The translations under genes were made by a program, and so were the position numbers. DNA of 64,000 nucleotides from assembly GCA_922989275.2 (NCBI GenBank), contig OV277862.1, positions 62,199,832 through 62,263,831 on the forward strand, given 5' to 3'. The notes beneath the pieces are model-generated. The model saw nothing but the letters and a program-made list of their open reading frames with translations, did no database searches and was not told the DNA's origin. This document shows positions 1 to 12,200 of this stretch, in pieces. The stretch is from Gari tellinella (lineage: Eukaryota > Mollusca > Bivalvia > Cardiida > Psammobiidae). The stretch's first letter is position 1. Every line of letters starts with the position of its first letter.

Positions 1-1468
1 AATAATCGGTGTTCTATCGTTGTATATCGTCCAATATATCACATTGGGTAACATAAATATGCGCCATGTAGCCGGTCGGGCTATGCGAGGATCAGGCCCC
101 ACATTTTACGTTGCCTTACTCAATCCAGGTTGTTTACATATTGGCCTTGCGTATAATACATATAATTTTGTATCCAGCTAAATGTATACTAAAGATCTTT
201 TGATTGGTACTTAAGTATTTGAATAAAAGTAAAGGAGACAAAGGCAATATTTTAAATAGGCATAGTAGTCCGTTAATTTGACCATCAAATCCGCTTCCCA
301 AGGTAGCCTTGCTCGATTCTTTCTTCCCGAAGTAGCTTTCCCGTATATCTCTGATTTTCCCGATTTCTATTGCGTTTTTCCTGAACCAGTTGAATAAAAT
401 TCGATTATTTCTCCATTTAACAGCTCAATTTGCTGGTAATGTACCTTTACAGATACGCAAACCTAGAATTTTACCGAGAATCTGGTTTCGCTGAACACAG
501 TAGCCCTTCGTTTTGCGTGCTCTCCAGCCAGTTTTCCATCGATCTAGCAAAAACACCGTATTTAATCCGCGATAAAGGTGGACACGATCAAAGCTTACTA
601 CTTTCTTGTTCGAATTGGACGGGTCTCGTCACATTTGCATGGCAAATAAAATACTTACAGCTCTTTCAAAAGTTCAGTCGAGGCAAAATACGTCTTGACA
701 TGGTAGCTTTTATGACGTCAAAGTCACGTGGTATTACCACACACTGAAAATGAAACGATAGTAAAACAAGCATCATTTACTATTCAAGAAGCGTTATCAT
801 TGCTATTGTTGTTTGGGCGAATGAAAGAATGAAGAAAAAAATGAATGAATGAATAATTTGATTAAATAATTAATTAATGAGTAAGTTAATTAACCAAATG
901 ATCAGTACTTTGTAAATATCTGCTTTAAAATTATCACACTGCATTAGAGTTTGTATGCTCCATTTCTCTGCTGTTCTATTTCTAAAGTTCGACCGATTTG
1001 CACAAGACTTGCGGAAACTATGGGCTACAACTTCGACGCGGATGAGACGCCGATTTACTCGGCGTCCTATCTCCATCTAACACTGTGCATATTGTAGCGT
1101 GGTCGCGCCTGCTGTGACAATGGTTAATTAGACAATGTATTCAGTGATAGATTCAAAGATTGATCATGTAGGAGATCTAATTATAAGTTATTCTCTGAAG
1201 CATTGACTTCATACCACTTATTGCATCAGTGTATGTCAGAGATGTAATAAATGATTTGTTCTGATCTGTTCTGTTCCCAGATAAGAGGAAACAAATACAG
1301 TATGTTATTATGAACTATTTCTGTTATATTTGCACCCGTAGCTAAACGTATTAAAAAGGTATTTCCATAATACAAACGCTGTGATTGGTGGTGAGTACTT
1401 TTCTTTGCCGTTATGAATAAACATGGCTATCGATATGTAGGTAGCTTTATACGTATAATTCTTTAGAA
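1..1468. other. No gene recognised (3' side of P4H copy 1)
   Basis: Homology to the copy 2 locus runs from about 1310 onward (ortholog of 33650 and up) and stops there. The expected last P4H exon (near 1190) is not present. An open frame at 430..747 has no recognisable motif and is not called a gene. Confidence 0.6.
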
Positions 1469-1877
1469 CCCTTTCATGATCAAATTTATCGAGAGGTTTT
1501 TACCCCTTCACCGTAATATTGTCCTCTGCTTCAATATTGTTGTCTGCAATATCGTTTCAAAGTAAGGTTTAAAGCGACTCGCAACCGGATGGTGTACTTG
1601 TCAAAATAAAATAAAATACTCAAATAAAAGCAAATGTGTGGCATTATTTGGCTTCTGACATTAAAAAAATATGATCAGTCCAAAACAAGTCTCAAGAATC
1701 GTCACCGAATCTTAGTTTTTTTAGATATATTCCATCGTTTTTCAATAGCGTCAGCTGACGGTTTTGCTGTTGTTGTTGCTTCTCTACACGGGCTCTGACA
1801 TAAACCGGAGCCGAATCATGTAGTATTAAGCGCTACCAGTGAAGTACGTTAATTCGCTACCCTATATATAGAGAGCG

Positions 1878-1968
1878 TCCGTGGTCGAGGCGGTAAAGGC
1901 GTGTCCTCATTTTTCTTGTTTGTCTCCGCAATGGAGGGTCACGGGTTCGAATCCCACCAGGGTTTTTT
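1878..1968 (+). ncRNA. tRNA-like pol III unit (class II, Ser/Leu-type), probably SINE or pseudogene
   Basis: A-box TGGTCGAGGCGG, a variable-arm stem ctccgcaatggag and B-box GGGTTCGAATCCC are in tRNA order. A T-run follows directly and could terminate pol III. The acceptor stem does not pair cleanly and no convincing anticodon stem is seen, so a working tRNA is unlikely. Confidence 0.5.
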
Positions 1969-1981
1969 TTTTTTTTTTTTT
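1963..1981 (+). repeat. Poly(T) run of 19
   Basis: Follows the tRNA-like B-box segment; either a pol III terminator or the reverse of a poly(A) tail. Confidence 0.9.
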
Positions 1982-2232
1982 GGAAATGCATCTTTTAACA
2001 GAATTTATTATCCTAAACTAAATCTTACCCATTTATATAATCATTTGACATATATTTACAAATTACCATTTTTAATGCTAAATCCGGTTGCGAGCCTCTT
2101 TAAGGCAGTATAACTGACGTTATTTCAAAACAAGTGGCAAACAGTTTTGATCCTGATCAGACGCCGCAACGGGATCAAAACTGTTTTCAAATGCGCTTTA
2201 TGACGTCATTGTGAAAAGGTTAGAGCCAGGTC

Positions 2233-2430
2233 ACCTGAAATGGACAATTCCAGTTTCAAATTAAGTCAATTCCATTTCATATAGTAAAAATGTATTTAGA
2301 GGTTTTGTTTTGTATTTAGATCTATATTGCAAAATGTAAACTGTACAGTCACTGATCAGAGGGCTCCTGTTGCAACCGTCTGATCTAAGTGTGCACTGTT
2401 TGCATAGGACAAGTGCACTATTCACATCTA
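2233..2430. repeat. Old family-C-like hairpin, intron 6 side of P4H copy 1
   Basis: gtacagtcactgatcagagg / ctgatctaagtgtgcactg hairpin with flanking family-C sequence. The same arrangement is at 33890..34060 in copy 2, so it was inserted before the duplication. Confidence 0.55.
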
Positions 2431-3091
2431 CACTGTTGGTAAATGATGTGTATAGTCGTCACAAGGGGGTCACTGTGTTCACGACTTCAGGTTTGACTTT
2501 TACCATGCATTACTTGATGGCGCATGTATATGTGGCCTCTGCAAAAAACAGTGTTTCCAATTAACAGCATGCATACCTAAGGCAATAGTATGGTATCTGA
2601 TTGAAAGGTTCCAATAGCTATGAAACGTCTGCTCAATGTTTTACAGTTTTCGGCTTACTGTACATAAAATCTGGCTGAAAAATCAACTTTGAAATTCAGG
2701 AGCGAACGAGTTAAATAGTGATATATTGGGATGTTTTTATTTACAGTTCGATGCAAGTTCACGCGCGGATCCAAAGGGGTTGCTAGGGACAAGACATCCC
2801 ATTGCACAATGAAGAAGGCGTTATTCAACTATACAAAGCATCAAATTGTAGAAAAAAAACATTTTCTTATAAATGTTGACGTTTCTTTCAATCTGAATGG
2901 CGAATAGTTTATAGTCTGATCACGACGGGTAACTCGACGTCTTATCTGGCACCAAACTGTTTAAAGTTGAAATAATGTTTTCAAAATAAATATATGGGTT
3001 TTTTGGAAATGATAACGTTTTTTATTAAATATTATCTGTTTGGCCCTTCTGTGACAAATCGATGGATTCACAGATGTGTGTTTATACTAAC

Positions 3092-3220
3092 CTTGTCGTC
3101 TAAGAAGTGAGTGTACCACATGATGGCCGTACCTCTCCTCGGTTTGACTATAAGAGAAGAGTTGTAACAATATTCACTCAGATTGTACCACTTCTGGTGC
3201 TCGATATTAACCATCTTTTC
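3092..3220 (-). CDS. P4H copy 1 exon 6
   Basis: 129 bases, 43 codons, phase 0 at both ends. Acceptor CTGTTTCAG, donor GTTAGT. Encodes EKMVNIEHQKWYNLSEYCYN and then SLIVKPRRGTAIMWYTHFLD, the family's 'C..GNLxVKPxxGTAxxWYNxLxD' strand. Reading on past the donor meets a stop after seven codons, so a further exon is needed for a full enzyme. Confidence 0.9.
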
Positions 3221-6200
3221 CTGAAACAGAATGACCACATATTCATTAACTTATTGACGTCTGACACAATATATAGACAACTTTCCAGTTCCAATTAAGT
3301 GTATTTAATTTTACCATAATGTTGAGGTCCTTATGAGATCTGACTAAAGTCTGTATTCTAACTACAACGATCGGCCATTTTCTGACAAGAATGGCCCGAT
3401 TGCCCTCTATAGAGTACTGATATTGACCAACAGCGACCCGATCTCAATAAGGATGCTTAACCTTAAAGGTTGTTTGGCAATATATTGTAAAATTGATTAA
3501 CAGGACAGACTCTTACCGACCAAGTAAACAGGAAAAGGTATTTAATTGTTTCAAAGGTAATGGGGTACATTCAAATCATTGACCCGAGGTTACAGGGAAG
3601 ACGTTGAGAACCGCAACCCTAGGCTAACGGCCAAGGACAACAGTCCCCAATGTACTCCCTGCTACCGATGGGCTGTTCTCCTAGTACCTATGCCACAAAT
3701 GATATTTATTACCTGACTCTTCGTTTAAGATATTTTCTAAATTGTGCAATATAGGAATAAACAACATATTTTTGACGTTCATGACGGTATGACTACATTA
3801 GCTTCGAAGGGGGTAAATTACGTAAACGCCCGGCGTTTACGTAATTTACCCCCTGCGAAGCTAATGTAGTCATACCGTCATGAGCGGCAAAGAGATGTTG
3901 TTTATTCCTTATATTTATATTTATATTTTCTGTCTTGTCAATATAATGTGTTTATTGGCCAGATTTGTTTTTCTGTATAAGAATTTATCATATACCGGTC
4001 AAAGAGGTTTGATAGATGTAATGTCGATGTAATAGCCATTCCAGTTTCTAAATATGGTGAGAAAGTAGTCCAAACTACATGTACTCTAACTGTATTAAAA
4101 ATTCAGGATTTTTTCCAGTAAACTTTCTCTCTGTGAATGGAAAAGACTTACAAGGCAAACAAATAACAGTGCAACTTGAATATCTATTGCCAAAACACAT
4201 TCTAAAAATACAGGTCGCGGTTGTTTTCTTAACCCATTTACACACATAGCAACGCGATGACAACGACCTATGGGTATGTATCACTCCGCTAGTGTCATAT
4301 GACCGTCGACCAATGGGAGCTTAGTGTGAAGTGCCCGATGTAGTCTATTTGAAGAAGTCCACGAATAGCACGGGCGAAATCCGAACTGGCTAAAACCAGT
4401 TCCGAAGTGTAGGTTCATCGGTGGATGTACCGCAAATTTTTAATAGGATTACATAAAGACTTTACAGGTTGAATGTAAATATACATGAATGAACGTGTAT
4501 TGGTTAAGACGTTCATCTTTTAAGACGCTTAAATAGGGTCCAAGATGGGGAAACATTTGCACACCATTTTCGCGCATGCAACAGTGATCTACAACAATTG
4601 ACTATTGCACCCTAGTTTTGTCCTTTTTCTGATCTGGCGGGTTTATTTGTAGGATGGAACATTCGAAACCGTATTTTCTTACTTAATAAAAAATTAATAA
4701 TGTATCAGTAAAGTTAGCGCAGCGGATTCGTGCTACACGATGATCTTGCTCATCTCAAGTCCAAAACAGCAGTGTAAAATCAATGATAAAGACATGAAAA
4801 ATTAATATAAACCATGATTAAAGTAAAATCAATTACAGTCGCACGTATTGGACAACGAGACCGCGTGCTTATCACCTGGACCAATCTACATTTCTAATAC
4901 ACGAAGCTTTCTGGAGCACTTAATCGATGAAGTATATTCTCACGGTAACAACCGACTGCTTTACCTACACTCAACAAAAATGTCTAATTGGTCGCCTATG
5001 TTAGTCGGGAAAATTCAGCAACAAGTAATAACTCTTTCCTGATTCTAATTGAATTTGATTGCTATATGTTTAATTAATGCGTGTACGATATTTCATGATA
5101 TCACGAGCAGTAATTATCATTTTATATCGAAACTTGTTGAAAAATAGAAACAAAAATATTTTCTGCAATCCATGATATGCTAGTAGCGTGTATCCCCCCC
5201 CCCCCCCCCCCAACAACAACAACATCAATAATGGGACGACAGTGTTGTCTGTCTCATTGAAGCAACATATCTCTGCAGGCTACGCTGTGGTATGATGTTC
5301 CACTCCTGAATGACGTCACGCTATAATTCTCGTAAAGTATGTTGTACGCACTGTACCCTGTGTTTCTGTAGGTCCAACACTTGTTCTATCGGGTTACATC
5401 TTATCTGTGCTTTTCGACGGAATAGTACTCAGGCGAATCGAATGTTATTTGCCATGAATAATTCCAATGTTCCCCTTGCAACATGGCATGGAGTGTTGTC
5501 CTGCACTATTTGGTTAATAAAGAATTGGTGTCTTTTTTAAACTATTGTAATGAAATATTTTCCTCTCTCAAATGCGTCCGAGCTTCCAACACTCCGATGG
5601 CAACAGTACGCTCTTGTAGTGTCATCCCGGCCATAGTATGTGTGCTTTTGTCCAGAATATATCTACAGACTTCAGTCATATAAAACACGTGTTTGACAAC
5701 GCGCATTTTTATGCACGTGCAGATCATGCATAACAAGTTTCATCTAGATAAACATGGCCAATGATTCGTCTGTAAAACCTCTACGTTGTACGTGTTCAAT
5801 TTCAAGAATTATTAGGAAAAGTAAAGTGACCCATTAGAACAAAATTACTCAATATAAACTGTTCTGTTCTAAAATAAAACCGGCAGGTCAGAACCAACGG
5901 ACAGAATAGTTTTAGTCTTCATCAAACGACAACAATCTGGACCATAAAGACGCTTGCTATAAAAATTTAATAAAAACAACCAAAAATAAGCTATTATGTG
6001 TATACACTTAAATAAAGTGTCGGATAATTAAACATGTAATAATGTACCAGGTGTTGAAGGTGATAAGGTGTTACGAGCACCTCGAATAACGTGACAACGA
6101 CAACTGACCTTGTATAGTTGGTCTGGCATATCGGCCAATGGAAAGGCGGTTTCTCCACCCATATCGACATCATTTAGATAGTACATCACTGTGATGAATC

Positions 6201-9200
6201 TAGAATATAAGTATCAATCACCAAGTCAATTCTACAGAGGAGAAAATGTTATTGTTTCACAATAAAAGCGTTTACTCTTAAACTATTATTTCCATTGCAA
6301 ACAGTTTGGAGCCAGATCAGACGCCGGGAAACCCGGCGTCTGATCAGGCTCCAAACTGTTTGCTACCAAGATAAACATGAATTATCAGAATTGTTCAAAA
6401 GTTGTACTTTTCAACGTTTTAGTGTTTTGCGTTTGCGTACGTTTGCGTTTAAACGGGAAAGAATAACGTTTTCTCCACTGTAACAGTAAACAACTCGCTG
6501 AACTGAACATTTAAACCTTTAACTATGTAAAGCGTGTAGTTTACAGCATCTCCGATCAGGATCCTTACTGTTTGCCACTCAAATTATAATAAATAGAGAG
6601 TTTTCACAAAGTTGTGATTTTCTACATTTTATTGTAGAGCGTTTGTGTCTCGATTGCGTTCAAATATCTAAGAATAACGTATAACTATATGAATTCTTAG
6701 CACTCTTAACCCTTCCATGGTAAAATTATTCGGGAGATTTTTACCACTTCGCATTTTTATTGTAGTTTGCTTCAGTATTGTTATCTGCAAGACACGTTTC
6801 AAAGTTTAAAAAATAAGGCAGTACAACTGAAGAAATTTCAAAACGAGTGTCAAACAGTTTGGATCCTGTTCAGACGCCGCGTTACGCGGCGTCTGATCAG
6901 GACCCAAACTGTTTGCAAACGCGCTTTAAAGCGTCGTTGAGAGTGAAAGGGTTATACACATTTAAATCAGTTTGAATCATAACACCTGATTTTGATTTTT
7001 TTCGTAGACGAAATAGATCTATTTGAAGCAGACGACAATTTAGCATGATATGGTTTAACCTTCAAAATGCTATGTAATTGTCGTCTGCAAACTTTGTCGT
7101 CTGCAACGATTCTCAAATTGAGTAAAAGAGCATTTTCTTTCATAGAATATTATGTAAGTATCCAAAAGAATGGGTTTAGGTGAGACTCCAAACAAATTAC
7201 AGCGCACAATTTAGAAATATAGATACATGTATCACCGAGTGTGACACATTTGTACCTCTTACCCCCCTTTGACAATTTTACCGGTAAATCAACCGACCCC
7301 TGTTATTTTAAAACGCATTTTCCAGACATTTTATGTATTTTTTAACAATAAAAGCCCTCATAGAATACAAAAAGGGTGTACTATTAAATAAAAAACAATA
7401 GTAATGCAGATTATTTCAGTTTGTATTTGAAAATCAACATGATAATTGCACCTTTCAAAAATATGACATTTATTTACATTTTTCCGATGCAAGTCTTTTT
7501 TGTCTTGTAAGATTACATGTGTTCTATATACGGGGCATACATTTGGGGTGTAAATTGATTATATTTGACATCTAAGTAACAATTTGACAAGAAAAATCAG
7601 AAAGGTTTCCAATCAAAAAGTTGTCAAATTTGCTCTTTGAAAATTACCTCTACGAAATTTATGCAATAGAAACAGAATAATTACTGCATCAGGATTCAAA
7701 CAATATACAATTCCAACATTTTTTAGCATCTCATTCTCAGTTATTTGCAATAAGACATATCATAAGCTTTAAATAAGACAAAAAAATCTTATACATGTTA
7801 AGTTTCAGCTATATTTATGTAGTCCGTACAAGTGCATTTCAAATGCCAATTCCATATGTCCCTATACTAAACATGTATGTATTTTTGTCTAAAAAACACC
7901 CAACAACACATAACTTATGTAGAATCCAAAGTTAACACACGTATTACTCTCTATTACAATTTATTATAAGCAGGGCTCAAGATAAGGGGAGTATTTCAAA
8001 AATTAAAATCTTTAAAGGGAGGTAATTGGATGTTTATTTCTGTATTACACTCTATGGTCTTACTACTAATTAGAATCGCGAGTAGTAACACCATGTGATT
8101 TGGGGCTGAAATGAGTGAGAAAATGTTTGATTTGTTCATTTGACTCCTTCTAATCTGGAGCGCTGTCCGATTCGGTTTTGGGTCAATTTGACTCGGGGTC
8201 CGACTTGGTTTTGGGCCGATTTGACCCGTTACCGTTTTCCCTTAGACCACTTCATTTACATATCCACTCTCAGGGTCTTCATATCTTATAAATGATCACC
8301 AATCTAGAGTTACATGATGTTTTGTCAGATAAAGATACGGGTCACGTCATGAACTATGAAACACGATTGGCAGCAGCTCAAACCGAAAGTAGGTCTAAAG
8401 TCTAGAGTTCTGCAATTCTCTTACCGTTTTTCGCATTTTGGTTATAGTACGATGCTTGCTGATAGATTTGGCATTTTGTACTGTACAGCCGTGAGCTTTT
8501 AACGACCTACATTGATAGTTGATTTCGCCGATTTATGCCTATCATTTCTAGAAAAACACAATTCAGGTCGCGAAACTCCATTATCATCAAAGAACAGAAG
8601 ATGACAAAAGTGAGAACTTAAAATTTGCGGATTTTTCTTATTTATCATCATGATTTATAATTTATTCCCCCATTTTATAGCTGAATGGTTTAAGTGGTAC
8701 ACATGTCACCACAAAATGTCTTTTTTAAAAAAATATTTTATTTTTTTACGATTTTATAAGACAAATTTAAAAAAAATTCAAACAGCGATTTCAAAGCCGT
8801 CTTAATTTGTAACGCCTTTAAAATTGCCCATAATACACTTCAGTAACATATCTAGGGATCCTTGTCTCAGATTTTTAAAATTCCCCTTCCAACTATTATT
8901 AAGTAACATCAAAGTTATTTTACCGTTTAAAGTCGATTTCTATTACGTAATGCTTTGCTGTAAACAGCTGGAGAACCTCATCAACATTCTGAGACACGGT
9001 TCACTAGAGAAGATTATACCCTTTCATCTGCTTTAAACCGCATGAAAATCGGACCCCTACCGCGAACACAATCGTTGTCCAAAGATGCGGCGTGTTTGAA
9101 AATAAGGAGGTGCCGAGAACGTCAATTAACTGATAAGCGTGTCATTTTGACTGTCTGACACAGTGCGAATACCCCCGGGGTTCAACTATGTCCTTTTTGT

Positions 9201-12200
9201 TTCAACCAATAAGAAGACACATATTTCATAAGCGATTTTCCTTAGCTCCACCCTTAATAAAATATACCAATCATATTTCAATAATGATTTTAACATGCGA
9301 GACCCATAAATCACGCAACAGCAGCTGGAGAACGCCTCTAGGTGGTCATGTGGCTGGACTACGGAGAGCTTAATGAGGTGTGATTTATTGATCAGATAGC
9401 CGTGTAATGCGTTTGGTTTGGTTTTTGAGATTTTGGTAAAATGTAGAACAGAATGTCGGTTATCAAAATCGGAAAAAAGGTTAAAAACACAATTTTTGCA
9501 GTTTTAAAGCTATAAAGACACCTTAAAGAGTTTTAACATTAGCTTTCAACTTTTATGAACATACTGCGAGTATAGCTGGTACAATATTAACGAAGAAAAT
9601 AAAATTAGATCAAAAGATAATGCTACGGACATTGCCGAATAGGATACGGACTTGACCGAATGGTTACGACATCGCCCAAATATTTTCTGACGTCGGATAA
9701 ATTTCAAAATGGCGCATTACGAGTAGACTGCCTTAATTAGAATTTGAAATAGTCCTTTTAAAGTTTCAGGCTTCTGCTTCAACAATGTTAACCTGCATAT
9801 TCGGCAACATTCGTTCCAGGCACTTGTTTCCGTTTTGGCCCCACAATCAGTCTGGAAGCAGCAAGGGAGGTGATAGGTTTCAACAGAGTCCAAGTGGGCG
9901 TGGTAGTGACCCCCGGGCTCATAGTGGGCCACCTGGAGAAGACATAAACACAAGCACCTGCATTCATGTACGTTCACAAAGTTTAACATTCATTTTTTAA
10001 CATTTATTAAGCAAGCATTGAAGAAGCACATTTGTCTCGGAACACATTTGTCTTACGCAAGACCGATGCGGTCGCATTTATCTCACGCATCAGTCTTACG
10101 TAAGACAAATGTGTTCCGATACAAATGTGCTCCTACAGAGCAATAGAGGCTTTTCTTTGCCGAAGTATGTTGTTATGTTGTTATATAAGAATATTTGTCC
10201 CTTGTGACGCTTTCGGCTCTAAAATTAGCAAATGCAGCAAACTTTTCAAAGCCAGCTTGAACTAAAAAGAAGCAAGACGACCACAAATTCCTTTTTAGCA
10301 ATGTGCTTATATAGACCTAAATTCAACTTGTAGAGCTTTTCGTGACGTTTTTATGGTGTTTTTTTAAATACGCAAGTATCTCTTTAAGCAAAGTTAAACG
10401 CAAATGAAATAAAATAAAATGCATAAATGTACTTTAGAGACGGGTATGCGCACGCTTTACAAACGGTGAACATGTAAAGAGTGCACTTAATCAATGCAAA
10501 AATTGTATACCCATATCATGCAATGGTAATCAGTAAACACTATGTTGAAAAACAACTCTAAATAGTAAAAATATACTAGAATAGATTAGACTAAAATGAC
10601 AACTGGAATTGCCAAATGAAGTGTCAGGGATAAAAGAGTTAAAGTCAATTCTGACAGAGCTTAGACAGACACTGCTACAGTTGAGAAGACGTTATTCGTT
10701 TCCGTTTAATTAAAGTCAATTCTGACAGAGCTTAGACAGACACTGCTACAGTTGAGAAGACGTTATTCGTTTCCGTTTAATTAAGGTCAATTCTGACAGA
10801 GCTTAGACAGACACTGCTACAGTTGAGAAGACGTTATTCGTTTCCGTTTAACTCCTTCAGCTCTACGTAACTCTTGTGGGTTATTTAATTCCCATGTGGA
10901 CCTTTTTAGTTATCAAAACATGAACCAGTCCACTTGCAATTCTAGGAAGTTTAACACATACTGGTCAAAATTAGCAAACATTGTAGACCAAGATCAGAGG
11001 GCTCCTATAGGAGCCCTCTGATCTGGGTCTACACTGTTTGCAAATGTAATAATTATATTTTAAACAGGTCCTTGGTGTTGAAAGAGAGATAAACGAAATT
11101 ACTGTTAGCGCAAACTCACTGAGCCCAGATGCGGAAAATCGCAAGGACTTATTACCCGGCGTCTGATCTTGTTCTTAACTATATACAGTGTGTATAAGGT
11201 CTTTATTCATAAACGCATTTATTGGGAAATAATAAAGTCCTCTCCACGGTGGGACTTATTGACCTAAGAATCTTAAACTTTAAACTGGCCATGGTAGGAT
11301 TGGTCGAGATCTGTCTTGTAGTTCTAAACTTGGTGTATACATGACTGATATACATACCTGTAGTGGTTCAGCTCGCAGGACGATGCCGACAGGCAACCCC
11401 GTCAGTTTTGCTAATCTAAAGTGAGAAAATCAGAATATAGATCTGAGTCATGCCATCAGAAAACCAGACTTATTGCTTTGAAAACTGTGTAGATATATAC
11501 AGGTACCAGTCACTGCGTCAAAGACGCAGTGGCTTGTCTTTGTCTACGCTGTTTGACTGCATGTCCAATATACAGTTATTGGTGCCTCATACGTTTGCAA
11601 ATCGTATATTCAACCTTCCTACCTTGTCGTGGTTCTGGGGCTTATTGTTATAGAGAATGTTTTTTGTTTATTAGACCGGGAGTATCCCCTCTGCTAAGAA
11701 TTAAAAGGATGGAAGGTCGATGGTTTTGATATCATACGCTGTTTGGCAACGAATGAGATTAGCCAAACTCATCTCCCCGAAATCATTCTCATCTCATCTC
11801 ATTTCATCATCCCTCATCATTCATCGACATTATATGAACTATATTGTGTCCCAGTGCCGTAAAACCCTAATCAGCTATTCTCATGTTTTCGAGACTCTAT
11901 AGTATATTTGTCTTCACTGTTTGGCACTCGCCAGTCTGTCCAATAAATTGTTACCAGAAAGTTGCAAGTATTTACCTTTCTGAGACCGAAATGGCGGCAA
12001 GATTTGGTCTACAATGCCTTTTGTATTGCAATAAGTCCGGTTTTGTAATGACTAGGTTCATTTTCACCTAATCTGTCGCAATTAATGTGCATTTTACTCC
12101 ATTATTGAATTTCAAGCATTATTGAATGTGCTTAGAACGAATAGTAATAAAATTAACGCACTTTTATGAATATCTATGTAAGTTGATAATTTAGAACGAA

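Larger units (their letters stand above)
1573..2098. mobile_element. 526-bp non-autonomous element with tRNA-like insert
   Basis: Ends agcgactcgcaaccggat and atccggttgcgagcctc are inverted repeats of about 18 bases with three mismatches. TTTAA flanks both ends (1568..1572, 2099..2103). It interrupts a family-B MITE whose halves lie at 1469..1570 and 2104..2220; an intact family-B copy (6706..6954) shows the empty junction. It contains a class-II tRNA-like segment and a 19-T run. Confidence 0.6.
1469..2220. mobile_element. Family-B MITE split by an insertion
   Basis: The left half (accctttcatgatcaaattt ... ctgcttcaatattgttgtct) ends at about 1570. The right half, with the caaacagttttgatcctgat core, resumes at 2104 and ends near 2220 (gtgaaaagg). 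See the 1573..2098 insert. Confidence 0.65.

Noticed and set aside
430..747. 105-codon open frame near the left edge
   Set aside because: No motif, no homology I recognise, no coding-like composition.
1878..1968. Functional tRNA gene
   Set aside because: A- and B-boxes are good but acceptor and anticodon stems do not fold convincingly, and it lies inside a transposon-like element.
1..3091. Last exon of P4H copy 1
   Set aside because: Searched by eye on the minus strand for an HGGC-x6-K exon with acceptor; none found.
4705..4790. Second tRNA-like segment (tagcgcagcggattcgtgct)
   Set aside because: Resembles an A-box and is conserved in copy 2 (36115-36190), but no B-box follows; conservation is explained by the gene duplication.
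10639..10851. CRISPR-like repeat array
   Set aside because: Direct repeats without spacers in a eukaryotic intron; it is a minisatellite.
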